Origin: a virus | Virus record (IMG/VR): IMGVR_UViG_3300046010_002064 | Coordinates: 1 to 20,966 of that record | Reading direction: 5' to 3' (one strand) | DNA: 20,966 nucleotides | In this document: piece after piece, positions 6,854 to 14,666 of the stretch | How positions within the stretch are numbered: position 1 is the first letter of the stretch | Layout of the letters: every line of letters begins with the position of its first letter | Position numbers and translations under genes: made by a program | Notes under the pieces: generated by a model | Told to the model about the DNA's origin: nothing | What the model saw: only the letters and a program-made list of their open reading frames with translations | Databases searched by the model: none

Positions 6854-7107
6854 TATGGTGTACCCCCACTAAAGGTTTGAGTTGCTGTATCAGATGGAAA
6901 ACCGCCTTGATACGGCGCTATGCTATCAAACACGCCGCCATCTATCTCGGAAACGCCGCCAGTTCCTACGGCAACCCACGCTGTGCCTGTGTATGCCATT
7001 AATCCTGTTGCGGTGTTGTAATACAAATCGCCAGCACGTAATGTTGGCGTAGAAATATCAGTTGCGCTCGCAGGCACATTAGTAGGCGTTAATGCTAAAC
7101 GGCTCAC
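6853..7107 (-). CDS. small tail-tip protein with GDLYYNT...GTAW motif
   Basis: An 84-residue protein starting at GTG 7107, which overlaps the upstream stop as GTGA, so translation is probably coupled. It has RAGDLYYNTATGLMAYTGTA (25-44), a beta-hairpin motif common in fibre proteins, and an acidic, Gly/Ser/Thr-rich end IDGGVFDSIAPYQGG. Similar C-termini are found in small proteins coded beside phage fibres. It lies between two fibre genes sharing a C-terminal domain, so an adaptor or accessory fibre role is likely. No catalytic residues are evident. Confidence 0.65.
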   Translation of the reverse strand: MSRLALTPTNVPASATDISTPTLRAGDLYYNTATGLMAYTGTAWVAVGTGGVSEIDGGVFDSIAPYQGGFPSDTATQTFSGGTP

Positions 7108-8072
7108 GAAATATCACCAATCACTAGCCAAGTATCCGTGGCAGTTTGAATAGCCGTTGCTGTGCTGTATTGCGCTCGTAATTTTGGCGCAGAAGCCGTA
7201 GCGCCAGTTGAAACAATTGTAACGCCAACGCCTTGTGCAAATGTAACTTGCCCAGCACCTAATTGTGCAACGTTAATTTGTGCGCCTACTGGGTATGCCA
7301 CACTTGAGTTTGGCGGAATTGTTGTAATAATTGTAGAAGCATTAGTTTGCGTTACTAATTTTCCATTGTCTGCTAATACAGTTGTATAAGTTGTGCCAGT
7401 TTGCGCGTTAATGCCAAGATTAATTAATGGGCTAGTGAGCGTTTTGTTAGTTAAAGTTTGTGCCGTAGTTAAATCTGCTGTAACGGCTGTATCAATTGCC
7501 AAAGTTACTGAACCGCTTGTGCCGCCACCTTGCAAGCCTGTGCCTGCTGTCACGGCAGAAATATCTCCGCTTTCAGGAATGTTAGTTGTTACCAATACGC
7601 GCAAATCTGTAATGTTTGCAGTTGTAATAGATAAAGCGCCAGCCGCTACTGCCACTTGTGCAAGAGCAATAGAGTTTGCTGGCGTAGATGGCACAACAGG
7701 TGAACCTGCTGGCGTTCCTGCAACAACTTGAAAAATAACATTGTTTTGTGCGCCTGTGTAGTAAGCGTCTTGAACTGTCATACAAATTAAATCAATACGC
7801 GGATTGGTTGGGTTTGCGGTTGTAATTGCAACAACTGTTGGCGCGTCATTGTAGCCAACATAAGTTCCCATATTTGATTGCGTTGTTCCAACTATTGCCG
7901 CCCAACCGCCTGCAATAATTACCGACATACCAACAGGAGAGTTTTGTGTTACCGCCAAAGAACTTGAATTAATAATGCCTGTTGTAGCCCAAAGTGCTTG
8001 CGTTGTTAAGCGGTCATTTTCGGCAGGGTGAGAACCATTTTGTAACCAACTGGGCGGTGTGCGTAGCGTCAT
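7104..8072 (-). CDS. tail fibre / receptor-binding candidate
   Basis: A 322-residue protein. Residues 1-170 (MTLRTPPSWLQNGSHPAEND...) form a beta-rich domain with NPTNPRIDLICMTVQDAYY and VAAGALSITTANITDLR, a segment often seen in baseplate-proximal fibre proteins of actinophages. A Gly-rich hinge (TAGTGLQGGGTSGSVTLAID) leads to TLTNKTLTSPLINLG and a C-terminal domain of about 115 residues ending WLVIGDIS that is clearly related to the end of the protein at 6302-6853. AGGAG is five bases before ATG, just after the distal tail gene stop. Position directly after Dit supports attachment to the tail tip. Receptor binding is inferred. Confidence 0.72.
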   Translation of the reverse strand: MTLRTPPSWLQNGSHPAENDRLTTQALWATTGIINSSSLAVTQNSPVGMSVIIAGGWAAIVGTTQSNMGTYVGYNDAPTVVAITTANPTNPRIDLICMTVQDAYYTGAQNNVIFQVVAGTPAGSPVVPSTPANSIALAQVAVAAGALSITTANITDLRVLVTTNIPESGDISAVTAGTGLQGGGTSGSVTLAIDTAVTADLTTAQTLTNKTLTSPLINLGINAQTGTTYTTVLADNGKLVTQTNASTIITTIPPNSSVAYPVGAQINVAQLGAGQVTFAQGVGVTIVSTGATASAPKLRAQYSTATAIQTATDTWLVIGDIS

Positions 8073-8080
8073 TTATTCTC

Positions 8081-8944
8081 CTAAATATATGCCGAGTTCC
8101 ACACTACTGTGGCTTGTGTGGTTCCCACAACGGCGCTTCCTGCGTCGCCTGTTAAATAGAAAAGATTATTTCCGGGCTGTGCCCAAAACCAATCTCCTGA
8201 GATAAGCAGGTTACGTGCTGGCTGACCATTTAGCGTGATTAGTTTATTGTATAAATCTATTACTAGGTCATCAGTATCCGTATATGTCCCCGAAAAGTTT
8301 AAGGCAAATCCTTGCGTTTGATTACCAAGAATTGGGTCAGTAATTGGACCATTTAAAGTAATAGTTGGATAAGCGTTAGCCCAACCATTGTTGGTAATAG
8401 TAGTTGTAATTTCAACCGAACCGCCGCCATACGTCAGGTTATACACGCGATTGTATGTACGACCAGTTGCTGGCGTATATGCCAAAAGTGCCGTTTGCTC
8501 GTTATTACTAAAATAGGCTGGATTAGGGCAAAAAAACTCCACCATAGAAGTAATCTTGCCGTAAGTGTAATCAGGGTCCACAACGGTCTTTAAGCCTCTT
8601 ACACGTGCATTAAGGAACTCGGTGTCAGACGGCGGCATTAAGAAATAAAGTGGCGTAGTGCCTGATGTTTGAGGCAAAAGATAAGATTGGATTGTGTTGT
8701 AATTTATCTGCGCGGATACGCCATTAGCCGCAAAAGTGTTAAATATGATTGTAACAGTTCTTCCCATATAAAAATCTCGCCCTGAAAACATACCATCGGC
8801 GTACCCACGATTATCGTCCTGTACGCGCAAATTTGGCAAAGCCTCTAGTCCATCAACTGACAAAATTTGATAAGGCGAACCAGCGCCGCCAAACGTTAAT
8901 CCGTTAAACGAGAAGGAATAAGGTTGCGTTAATGTAACTGTCAT
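8081..8944 (-). CDS. distal tail protein (Dit-like)
   Basis: A 287-residue protein immediately after the tape measure gene, overlapping it as ATGA. Features of siphovirus Dit proteins: N-terminal TLTQPYSFSFNGLTFGG, then GLEALPNLRVQDD followed by GYADGMFSGRDFYMGRTVTI, a Y-rich NTIQSYLLPQ segment, VEFFCPNPAYF in the middle, and a C-terminal beta (galectin-like) half including TITLNGPITDP. Dit forms the ring joining tail tube and tip and is a platform for fibres. The position after TMP and before fibres supports this. Length is within the family range. Confidence 0.82.
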   Translation of the reverse strand: MTVTLTQPYSFSFNGLTFGGAGSPYQILSVDGLEALPNLRVQDDNRGYADGMFSGRDFYMGRTVTIIFNTFAANGVSAQINYNTIQSYLLPQTSGTTPLYFLMPPSDTEFLNARVRGLKTVVDPDYTYGKITSMVEFFCPNPAYFSNNEQTALLAYTPATGRTYNRVYNLTYGGGSVEITTTITNNGWANAYPTITLNGPITDPILGNQTQGFALNFSGTYTDTDDLVIDLYNKLITLNGQPARNLLISGDWFWAQPGNNLFYLTGDAGSAVVGTTQATVVWNSAYI

Positions 8945-11916
8945 TTATCCACTCTCGCCCCTCTTTGAGCCAATGGCAAAGTTGTAGCGGCATATTTAAT
9001 ACTACTCACAACTGTATCGGCAACTGTTTGCGGGTTAGTCATATTAGTAGTGTAAATTGTAACGTTTGTGCCACTTGCTTTAAGAATACCAGCCAAAGTG
9101 GTTGTATCAACTGTTGTTGGAGAAGGCGTAGGCGATACTGTTGGCGTTACAGTTGGTTTTGATGAGCCTGAAATAACACACGCTTTAAATACTGAACTGG
9201 TCATTTTGCCATCTGTATATGTAACAGTATAGATACCACGCCCCGAAGCACAGCGAGAATACGCAACAGCGCGTTCTTCATCTACTTGGGTTACTTTGCC
9301 ACCACCGCCACCACCGCCACCACCACCGCCACCGCTTTGTAATTTAGCCATAAGGTCCAACAAAGCCTTTACGGCAGCAGTTGTTTTTGCAACAGCGTTA
9401 TCTACTGCTCCAAGTTTTTCTTGAAATTCTTTTTGTATAGCCGCCAAAGATTCAGCCAAAGAAGCACGTGCTTCTCTTTGCGCGTCTGCTAAATCTCTTT
9501 GAGCCTGTATTAACCCATCTGACAAATTGGCATTTACTTCATTTATGCTGTCCTGTAAATCTTTATTAATGGCGGCGATAGCCTCGTCAAAATCTGCTAG
9601 TGCGCCAGCAATTGCGTTATCTCTTACAATTTCAGCCGCCATCATATCTTGTTGGAATTTAGAGTTAATCTCTGCTTGTTTTTGAGAGTAAGCGGCTTGT
9701 TCTTTAGCCAAAAATGCAGTTAAATCTGTCTGTGCATTTAAGTATGCTTTGTTTAATTCGGCGGTTGCAAGTTTGCCGCCTTTGTTCATAGCAGTAGCCA
9801 ATGAATCTAAACCAGTATTTGTAACGCTTTCCATATCATTGTACGTGGCTTGTAACTGTTTAATGGTTTCAGAATCTGCATTTTGTAACGACTCTGCAAG
9901 TTGATTGCCAACTTCGGGTCCAGCAGAAGCAACTTGTTCAATAAATGTTTGAGAAAATCCCATTGCTTGTAATTTAGCGGCATTTGCAATAAGAGTTTTT
10001 GCGCCCTGTAATTTATTTTTAAGGGCGGTTAATAAACCTTCTGCACTTTTAGTGCCAACATCTGACAAGCCTTTGAACAAATCAGAAACATTAAATTCTG
10101 TGCCTTTTGCAAAAGCGTCACGTAATCTATCCACAGATTGTTGCACAATTGCTTGTAAGTTATCTGCGCCTTGTTTGTTTATTTCAGCCATTTTTTCATA
10201 ATGGTCTTTTTCTAACTTGGATAAATCGTCTGTTTTTTGCTTGTTTAACTTTTTCATTTCATCATTAAATTTACTTTGCGCGTCAGTAATTTTAGAATCT
10301 CGTTGCTTTTTTTCTTTCAAACGGGCTTCTTCGGCTTTAGTATTTAACGCATTTATTTCCTTAGCGGCTTTTGCATTAAGTTCAAATACAGTATCGTCAT
10401 ACTCTGTTTGCGCTTTTAGCATATCTTCATTAAAAGTTGTTTGTGCTTTAATTGTTTTTTCTTGCAAATCTTTTATAGTTTTCATATAGCCTTCATTGGC
10501 TTTTTTAGCAGCCGCATTACCAGCGCCACTTGTTCCGCCGCCAGTAACGCCACCACCAGTTACGTTTGGTATTTCAGGAACTCCTGGTGGTGCGGCAAAT
10601 GTTAATTTAATTGGTTTATTAAGTTTGTCTAATTTGCCAGCCAAACCTTCAACTTTTTTAGCCGCGCTGTCAAAAAATTTACCTACGCCTTCTGTGGCAC
10701 TTTCTAATCCTTTTAACGCTTCTTTTGCACCACCTACGCCAAGTAAGGCTAATCCTTTTAACAATAGTTTTAATGGACCAGTTACTAATTTAATAACTGA
10801 TTGCGCATACTCGCCTGTTACTTTTATTAAAAACCCTAAAGACATTAAGCCTACTTTGCCAACTTGTATCATCATTTTGCGGAAAGTTTCAGATTTATTC
10901 CAAAGCAAAACCAACGCGCCAATTAGTAATACTGCGGCAGAAACAATAAGTCCAATAGGGTTTAATTTCATCGCAGTATTAAGTGCTATCTGTTGTCCAG
11001 TTAATAATTGAGTTATTGCGGCTTGAACACCAGTTATTACTGTCCACGCTTTAGTTAAAGCCATCTGTACTTTAATTGCCGCGTTATACGCCGCAAGCGC
11101 AACCGTTATAGTAATAATTACGCCTGCCAATGTTTTAAACACGGCAGAATTCTTTTTAATAAATTCAATACTGTTGGCAACAACATCTACCATTTGTTTT
11201 AGATAAGGCAATAAAGCGCCGCCTACTGTGTCAGCAACAGCCGAAATTTGCTCACGTAATACGACCAACTGACCAGCAAATGTTTTAGTGTATGCAATTG
11301 CCTGACCGCCTACTTTTTCATTTAATTCACCCATTGCTTTTGTAATGGCTTCCGATTTAGGCAAAGTATCGTCTAAAGTAATACCCATTTCTTTGAACGC
11401 TTTGGCGTTACCCATACTCGCTTTACCAACTACTGCGGCGGCAGAAGCCAAATCAATATTTTTAACACGCGCCAAATCTGCCGAAATAGACAATAAACCT
11501 TGTGACATTTCTAAATCATTAGTGGTGGAAACTAATCTGTTTAATGCAGTTGCTGTTTCGTCACCGCCAAAACCTAATTTAGAATAAGCCGCGTCTAAGT
11601 CGCCGACTAATTTTCTATTGGCTTCAATGTTTATGCCAAGATTAGAAAACGTTTGACCTAGTTTAGTAAAGGCTTTTTCATCTTCTATGACGCCTTTTAT
11701 GCCTATTGCGGCAAAACCTGCAAATGCTGTTCCCATACCAATTAAAGCGCCAGTAGCCAACTTACTAGCCTTATCCATTTTAGAAATCTTGCCGCCAGCG
11801 CCATCGGCTTGTTTGCCCATTTTGTCCAGTTCGCCTTCAACTTCTTTAAACTTAGCAATGGCTTGGTCGGCAACAGCCTTAATTTCAAATATGGCTGGTG
11901 GTAAGAAACTTGCCAT
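8941..11916 (-). CDS. tape measure protein
   Basis: At 991 residues it is the longest gene here. The N-terminal domain (FEIKAVADQAIAKFKEVEGE, then FKEMGITLDD and TFAGQLVVLREQ) is typical of phage minor-tail/tape measure proteins. Hydrophobic segments lie around residues 262-280 and 318-340 (MKLNPIGLIVSAAVLLIGAL), then long charged coiled coil (about 475-600 and 730-850). A run of 12 Gly (about 861-872) is followed by a Cys-containing patch, a Pro/Thr linker and the ending DTVVSSIKYA. The protein sets tail length and enters the host on injection; by the usual ratio this suggests a tail near 150 nm. AGGTGG precedes ATG, which overlaps the upstream stop (TAATG). No muramidase or peptidase motif is seen. 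Confidence 0.93.
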   Translation of the reverse strand: MASFLPPAIFEIKAVADQAIAKFKEVEGELDKMGKQADGAGGKISKMDKASKLATGALIGMGTAFAGFAAIGIKGVIEDEKAFTKLGQTFSNLGINIEANRKLVGDLDAAYSKLGFGGDETATALNRLVSTTNDLEMSQGLLSISADLARVKNIDLASAAAVVGKASMGNAKAFKEMGITLDDTLPKSEAITKAMGELNEKVGGQAIAYTKTFAGQLVVLREQISAVADTVGGALLPYLKQMVDVVANSIEFIKKNSAVFKTLAGVIITITVALAAYNAAIKVQMALTKAWTVITGVQAAITQLLTGQQIALNTAMKLNPIGLIVSAAVLLIGALVLLWNKSETFRKMMIQVGKVGLMSLGFLIKVTGEYAQSVIKLVTGPLKLLLKGLALLGVGGAKEALKGLESATEGVGKFFDSAAKKVEGLAGKLDKLNKPIKLTFAAPPGVPEIPNVTGGGVTGGGTSGAGNAAAKKANEGYMKTIKDLQEKTIKAQTTFNEDMLKAQTEYDDTVFELNAKAAKEINALNTKAEEARLKEKKQRDSKITDAQSKFNDEMKKLNKQKTDDLSKLEKDHYEKMAEINKQGADNLQAIVQQSVDRLRDAFAKGTEFNVSDLFKGLSDVGTKSAEGLLTALKNKLQGAKTLIANAAKLQAMGFSQTFIEQVASAGPEVGNQLAESLQNADSETIKQLQATYNDMESVTNTGLDSLATAMNKGGKLATAELNKAYLNAQTDLTAFLAKEQAAYSQKQAEINSKFQQDMMAAEIVRDNAIAGALADFDEAIAAINKDLQDSINEVNANLSDGLIQAQRDLADAQREARASLAESLAAIQKEFQEKLGAVDNAVAKTTAAVKALLDLMAKLQSGGGGGGGGGGGGKVTQVDEERAVAYSRCASGRGIYTVTYTDGKMTSSVFKACVISGSSKPTVTPTVSPTPSPTTVDTTTLAGILKASGTNVTIYTTNMTNPQTVADTVVSSIKYAATTLPLAQRGARVDK

Positions 11917-12329
11917 TATCTACCACCTATCGCCATATGCTTTTGCACAATTCTAGGGGCAATAAGCCTAAACTTGGCATAAGCAGGTGACATATAAGGA
12001 AACTTTTGTCCTTTTGTCCAAGTAGGCGCGCCGCCCATTTCTACTGCGCGTCCGTAAATCATAGTTGGTCCAACGATTGCTTCATACTTGGCAAACCCAA
12101 CGTTATATTTTTCACCGCGAATAGAACGACGCAAATTGCCTGTTCGGTTCATAGGCGGTTGTCCTGATGTGGCACGTTGCCCTTTAGGACGCTTGCCAAC
12201 TATCTCGGCTTTAGCCAATTGAATCAAAGTGGTCATCATTTCATCACGTGTGGCGCGAGCGCCATCATCAATACTCTTACCTGCTTTTGTAACGGCTTTT
12301 GAAACAAGGTTAAGATTGTGTTTTATCAT
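11916..12329 (-). CDS. HK97 gp10-like head-tail / tail component
   Basis: Start set at ATG 12329 (MIKHNLNLVSKAVTK), 137 residues; a longer TTG-initiated frame to 12362 would overlap the chaperone frame further and adds nothing recognisable. The sequence fits the HK97 gp10-like family: an N-terminal helix (GARATRDEMMTTLIQLAKAEIV), RTGNLRRSI (about 62-70), VGPTMIYGRAVEMGG with the YxxxVExG pattern, and a C-terminal FPYMSPAY motif. These proteins act at the head-tail joint or in tail completion. It overlaps the end of the frameshifted chaperone by 20 bases and the TMP start by one. The usual place is before the major tail gene, so this location is unusual. Confidence 0.75.
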   Translation of the reverse strand: MIKHNLNLVSKAVTKAGKSIDDGARATRDEMMTTLIQLAKAEIVGKRPKGQRATSGQPPMNRTGNLRRSIRGEKYNVGFAKYEAIVGPTMIYGRAVEMGGAPTWTKGQKFPYMSPAYAKFRLIAPRIVQKHMAIGGR

Positions 12330-12863
12330 TTTTAACCTGTTCTGTAATAGCCGAAATTGCAAGAATCCAATCCACTAATTGCGCTGGCGCTTCATCTACT
12401 TGCATAGGTGTCCACCCAAATTCTTTTGCACACGTGTAATAAATCCATTGCTCATCAGGGTAAAGAAAGTCTTGATGACGCTCGCCGCCTTCAAGTACCC
12501 ATTTTAATCGTTGGAGTTGGCGAAAGGGCTTTCAGGGTCCTTTTCTGTTTCTTCGGTTTGACCAGTTTTAGGGAACAATACTTTTTGTGCTTCTTTTGTT
12601 TCTTCTGTTAAAAAATCATAATCAGCAATTTCAAGTTCATCTAAAACGTTAATTTTAATTGATGGCAACATCAAATCAAGTGTCCAAGATTCAATAAGAA
12701 TTGCAATTAAACCATCAGAAAAAGATAAAGCCTGCATAATGCCTTCATCTTCTTTTGAGGCGTTTTTATAGATAGTCTTGCGGTCTTTTGTACGTAACGT
12801 TTCAGGGTCTTTTAGAACTACTGTTGCGCCACTTTTTGGTAATTTAATTGTTTTACTTGCCAT
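12310..12863 (-). CDS. tail assembly chaperone, frameshifted long form (GT-like)
   Basis: Reading frame 0 from ATG 12863 to the CCCTTTC site at 12522-12528, slipping back one base and continuing gives 184 residues ending at TAA 12310. The fused part (SPFRQLQRLKWVLEGG..., DEQWIYYTCAKEFGW..., LVDWILAISAITEQ) reads as a real protein with Trp-rich helices. In the -1 frame a TGA lies just upstream of the site, so this extension has no start of its own. Lambda gpG/gpGT and many siphoviruses use the same scheme upstream of the tape measure gene: the long form binds TMP and recruits tube subunits. Here one gene separates the pair from TMP. Frameshift efficiency is unknown. Confidence 0.8.
12504..12863 (-). 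CDS. tail assembly chaperone, short form (G-like)
   Basis: A 119-residue protein opening MASKTIKLPKSGATVVLKDPETLRTKDRKTIY, a strand-helix start shared by actinophage tail assembly chaperones, followed by helical segments (SFSDGLIAILIESWTL, VLDELEIADYDFLTEETKEA) and an acidic, disordered end. It ends at TAA just past the slippery site, so most ribosomes should make this form. AAAGG lies about nine bases upstream. It follows a terminator hairpin, so its mRNA arises by read-through or from a promoter I cannot identify. The expected role is to keep tape measure protein soluble during tail assembly. Confidence 0.82.
   Translation of the reverse strand: MASKTIKLPKSGATVVLKDPETLRTKDRKTIYKNASKEDEGIMQALSFSDGLIAILIESWTLDLMLPSIKINVLDELEIADYDFLTEETKEAQKVLFPKTGQTEETEKDPESPFANSND
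12522..12528 (-). other. -1 ribosomal frameshift heptamer C CCT TTC
   Basis: On the minus strand the frame-0 codons are AGC CCT TTC; the heptamer C-CCT-TTC fits X-XXY-YYZ exactly and allows both tRNAs to re-pair on CCC TTT. The -1 frame is closed by TGA a few bases upstream and frame 0 by TAA 15 bases downstream, so the change of frame must occur in this short stretch. Confidence 0.75.
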
Positions 12864-12906
12864 TTTGTTTGCCTTTCGATAGAGGATTGCCTTCCTATTT
12901 TAACTT

Positions 12907-12964
12907 AAAAAGGTGCTAAGAGGCGAGAGTAAGGAAGGCGATTACTACAACCGCCTCTTAGCAC
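12907..12964 (-). terminator. intrinsic terminator after the major tail gene
   Basis: GTGCTAAGAGGCG (12913-12925) pairs perfectly with CGCCTCTTAGCAC (12952-12964); on the minus strand the stem is followed by CTTTTTAAG. It starts 13 bases past the major tail gene stop. The 26-base loop carries ATCGCCTTCCT, which can pair with AGGAAGGCAAT downstream (12886-12896), a possible pseudoknot or competing fold. It should reduce transcription into the chaperone and tape measure genes. Confidence 0.8.
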
Positions 12965-12977
12965 TTCTATTCTGACC

Positions 12978-13964
12978 TTACGCGTAAGTGCCAGAAGCCT
13001 TTGCGTTCTGCAAAACCCACTTAATTGGCGCGAAACCACCGCTTGCGCCGTCATCTGTGGTGTTTGCTTGTGCGTTAAGTTCAATAGACACGGAAACAAA
13101 ATCATCTCCGCGCTCAATCATTGCGGCGGTGTAAGCGCCTTTAGTGATTGTGGCTTGAATCTGAACTGCTGTTGCGCCTGTTCCATATGCCCAGTTAAGA
13201 ACAATGGCTGGCTGAACGTTAGTAAGGAAATTAGTAAGTTGGTCATCATTTTCCATTACAAACTTAATGTTGCCTGTAACTTCAAGTGCGCCAAGAAATA
13301 CCTGATATGGATTCTGTGTATTAGAAATGCCATAAATAGGTGTAACGCCGCGTGTCATCTCAATTGAGCCTTCCATCGCAGTTGATACGGCGGAACCCCC
13401 AATTGAAACTGTGCCGCGCCAAACTGGCGTAGGTAATACAGTTGAGAAAGTTGGAGTTGGGTCAGAAACCGTGCTTGATTGCCAGCCAGTTGTCTTTGCG
13501 TCATACTCTAACATTCCGTCCGCGTTAAACTTTAATGAGAAGTCCGAGAACTGGCAACCAGGGTATGAACGCACATCAACGGCATAAAAGTCGGTAAGTG
13601 TGTAAGAAATTGGCTGTGTATCTGCACCGCTAGTTAGGCTGTTTAACAAACTGATGGTGTGAGTGTATGGCGCGCTTGCGCCTGTTGTTGCAACTGAACC
13701 TAAAACGCCAGCAATTGCATAGCCGATAGTGTCAGCAAATACAGCGCCGCCAAAATCAAATGTAGAACGTGTGCGTCCCGGAATATAGTTGTAATTAACA
13801 ACGTTAGAGCCGCGCAAGCCTGTATCGTAAAGTGGGTCCACAATATCTACTGGCTTTAATGAATCTTTGGCTACTGGGATAAAATCTGTTGGCGCAACTA
13901 CTGTGCCTTTTGTTGCTTCTTTTGCGATTCCTATATAGGAACGAACGGAATTTTGAACTGACAT
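12978..13964 (-). CDS. major tail (tube) protein
   Basis: A 328-residue protein opening MSVQNSVRSYIGIAKEATKG followed by TVVAPTDFIPV, the conserved start of the phage tail tube protein group common in actinophages. It continues with GLRGSNVVNYNYIPGRTRSTF, GYAIAGVLG, a Tyr-rich SYTLTDFYAVDVRSYPGCQ segment, IEMTRGVTPIYG and the ending GGFAPIKWVLQNAKASGTYA. Tube subunits stack in hexamer rings around the tape measure protein. It directly follows the small gene at 13965 (stop and start adjacent) and is followed by its own terminator, consistent with a high level of product. Confidence 0.88.
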   Translation of the reverse strand: MSVQNSVRSYIGIAKEATKGTVVAPTDFIPVAKDSLKPVDIVDPLYDTGLRGSNVVNYNYIPGRTRSTFDFGGAVFADTIGYAIAGVLGSVATTGASAPYTHTISLLNSLTSGADTQPISYTLTDFYAVDVRSYPGCQFSDFSLKFNADGMLEYDAKTTGWQSSTVSDPTPTFSTVLPTPVWRGTVSIGGSAVSTAMEGSIEMTRGVTPIYGISNTQNPYQVFLGALEVTGNIKFVMENDDQLTNFLTNVQPAIVLNWAYGTGATAVQIQATITKGAYTAAMIERGDDFVSVSIELNAQANTTDDGASGGFAPIKWVLQNAKASGTYA

Positions 13965-14159
13965 TTATTCACTCTCCTGCGGTAAGTCTGTCGTAACAGA
14001 CATTGTTGATGGCTTGGCTATTTTTGTTGTTAATGAAGTGCTAGGCACAACATCGGCGGCAACAAAATTTTCGGGTGCTTCAAATTCCTCGCCGGGCTTT
14101 ACGACAACGCCAAGCGTAGGAAACACACGTTCATCTGTTCCATTGTATTTATATTTCAT
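13965..14159 (-). CDS. small neck-region protein, unknown function
   Basis: A 64-residue protein (MKYKYNGTDERVFPTLGVVV followed by KPGEEFEAPENFVAADV). The first 38 residues look like a small beta fold also found in short proteins beside tail-terminator and tube genes in actinophages; the rest is Ser/Thr/Pro-rich and probably disordered. AAGGAG lies five bases before ATG and its stop abuts the major tail start. It may be a neck or decoration component. The ORF is well supported; the function is not known. Confidence 0.65.
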   Translation of the reverse strand: MKYKYNGTDERVFPTLGVVVKPGEEFEAPENFVAADVVPSTSLTTKIAKPSTMSVTTDLPQESE

Positions 14160-14168
14160 TGCATCTCC

Positions 14169-14666
14169 TTATGCTTGAATCATTTGCGTAACATCAAACT
14201 GCAATTCAGCAAACGTTTCCGTTGCTCCTTCTTTGTTTGTGCTTGGCTCACCATAAAAGGCGTCAATAATTGGCTCTGCACCCTGCCAAACTAAGGTGCC
14301 ACTTGTGTCACCAAAGTTGTGGTCGGAACGTAGCCGTTCTTTTATGGCGTCAATAAGTGTATCAAAATCGTCCATCGCCGCCGTTGAATCGCGGTGTAGG
14401 GAGTGTTGAAACACTTGAAGCACAACTGTGTAGTCCACGCGCTTCCAACCGCTATGAGAGCCGCCAATCGCCAAGCGCGTTTCTGTTTCTTGCTGAATAA
14501 ACACAATGCAGGCAGAACGTGACATTTGCCCCACTTGTGAATTGACTTGAAAATTAATGTTTTTAGGAAATGAAGTCCATACTTGGTTTAAAGTAGGAAT
14601 TGGCGGATTGGCAATAAAACTTGATAGTTGCGCACGAACGGCAGAGCGACCTGTAAGAGTTGTCAT
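14169..14666 (-). CDS. tail terminator / tail completion protein candidate
   Basis: A 165-residue protein coupled to the connector gene (TAATG). Pattern: N-terminal helix TGRSAVRAQLSSFI, strand NINFQVNSQVGQ, then SACIVFIQQETETRLAIGG, GWKRVDYTVVLQVFQHSL, the helix FDTLIDAIKERLRSD, and a C-terminal beta end FAELQFDVTQMI. This alpha-beta layout (helix DxLxxxIxxRLRxD, strand ending in a membrane-like repeat) is that of siphovirus tail terminators, which cap the tube before joining the head. The position between connector and tube gene agrees. Assignment rests on pattern and order, not on a catalytic motif. Confidence 0.65.
   Translation of the reverse strand: MTTLTGRSAVRAQLSSFIANPPIPTLNQVWTSFPKNINFQVNSQVGQMSRSACIVFIQQETETRLAIGGSHSGWKRVDYTVVLQVFQHSLHRDSTAAMDDFDTLIDAIKERLRSDHNFGDTSGTLVWQGAEPIIDAFYGEPSTNKEGATETFAELQFDVTQMIQA

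Noticed and set aside
10496-11011. Long plus-strand open frame of 171 codons inside the tape measure gene
   Set aside because: Antisense shadow of a well-supported gene; low-complexity Ala/Pro/Leu product and no ribosome site. The same applies to the other plus-strand frames, e.g. 18069-18551.
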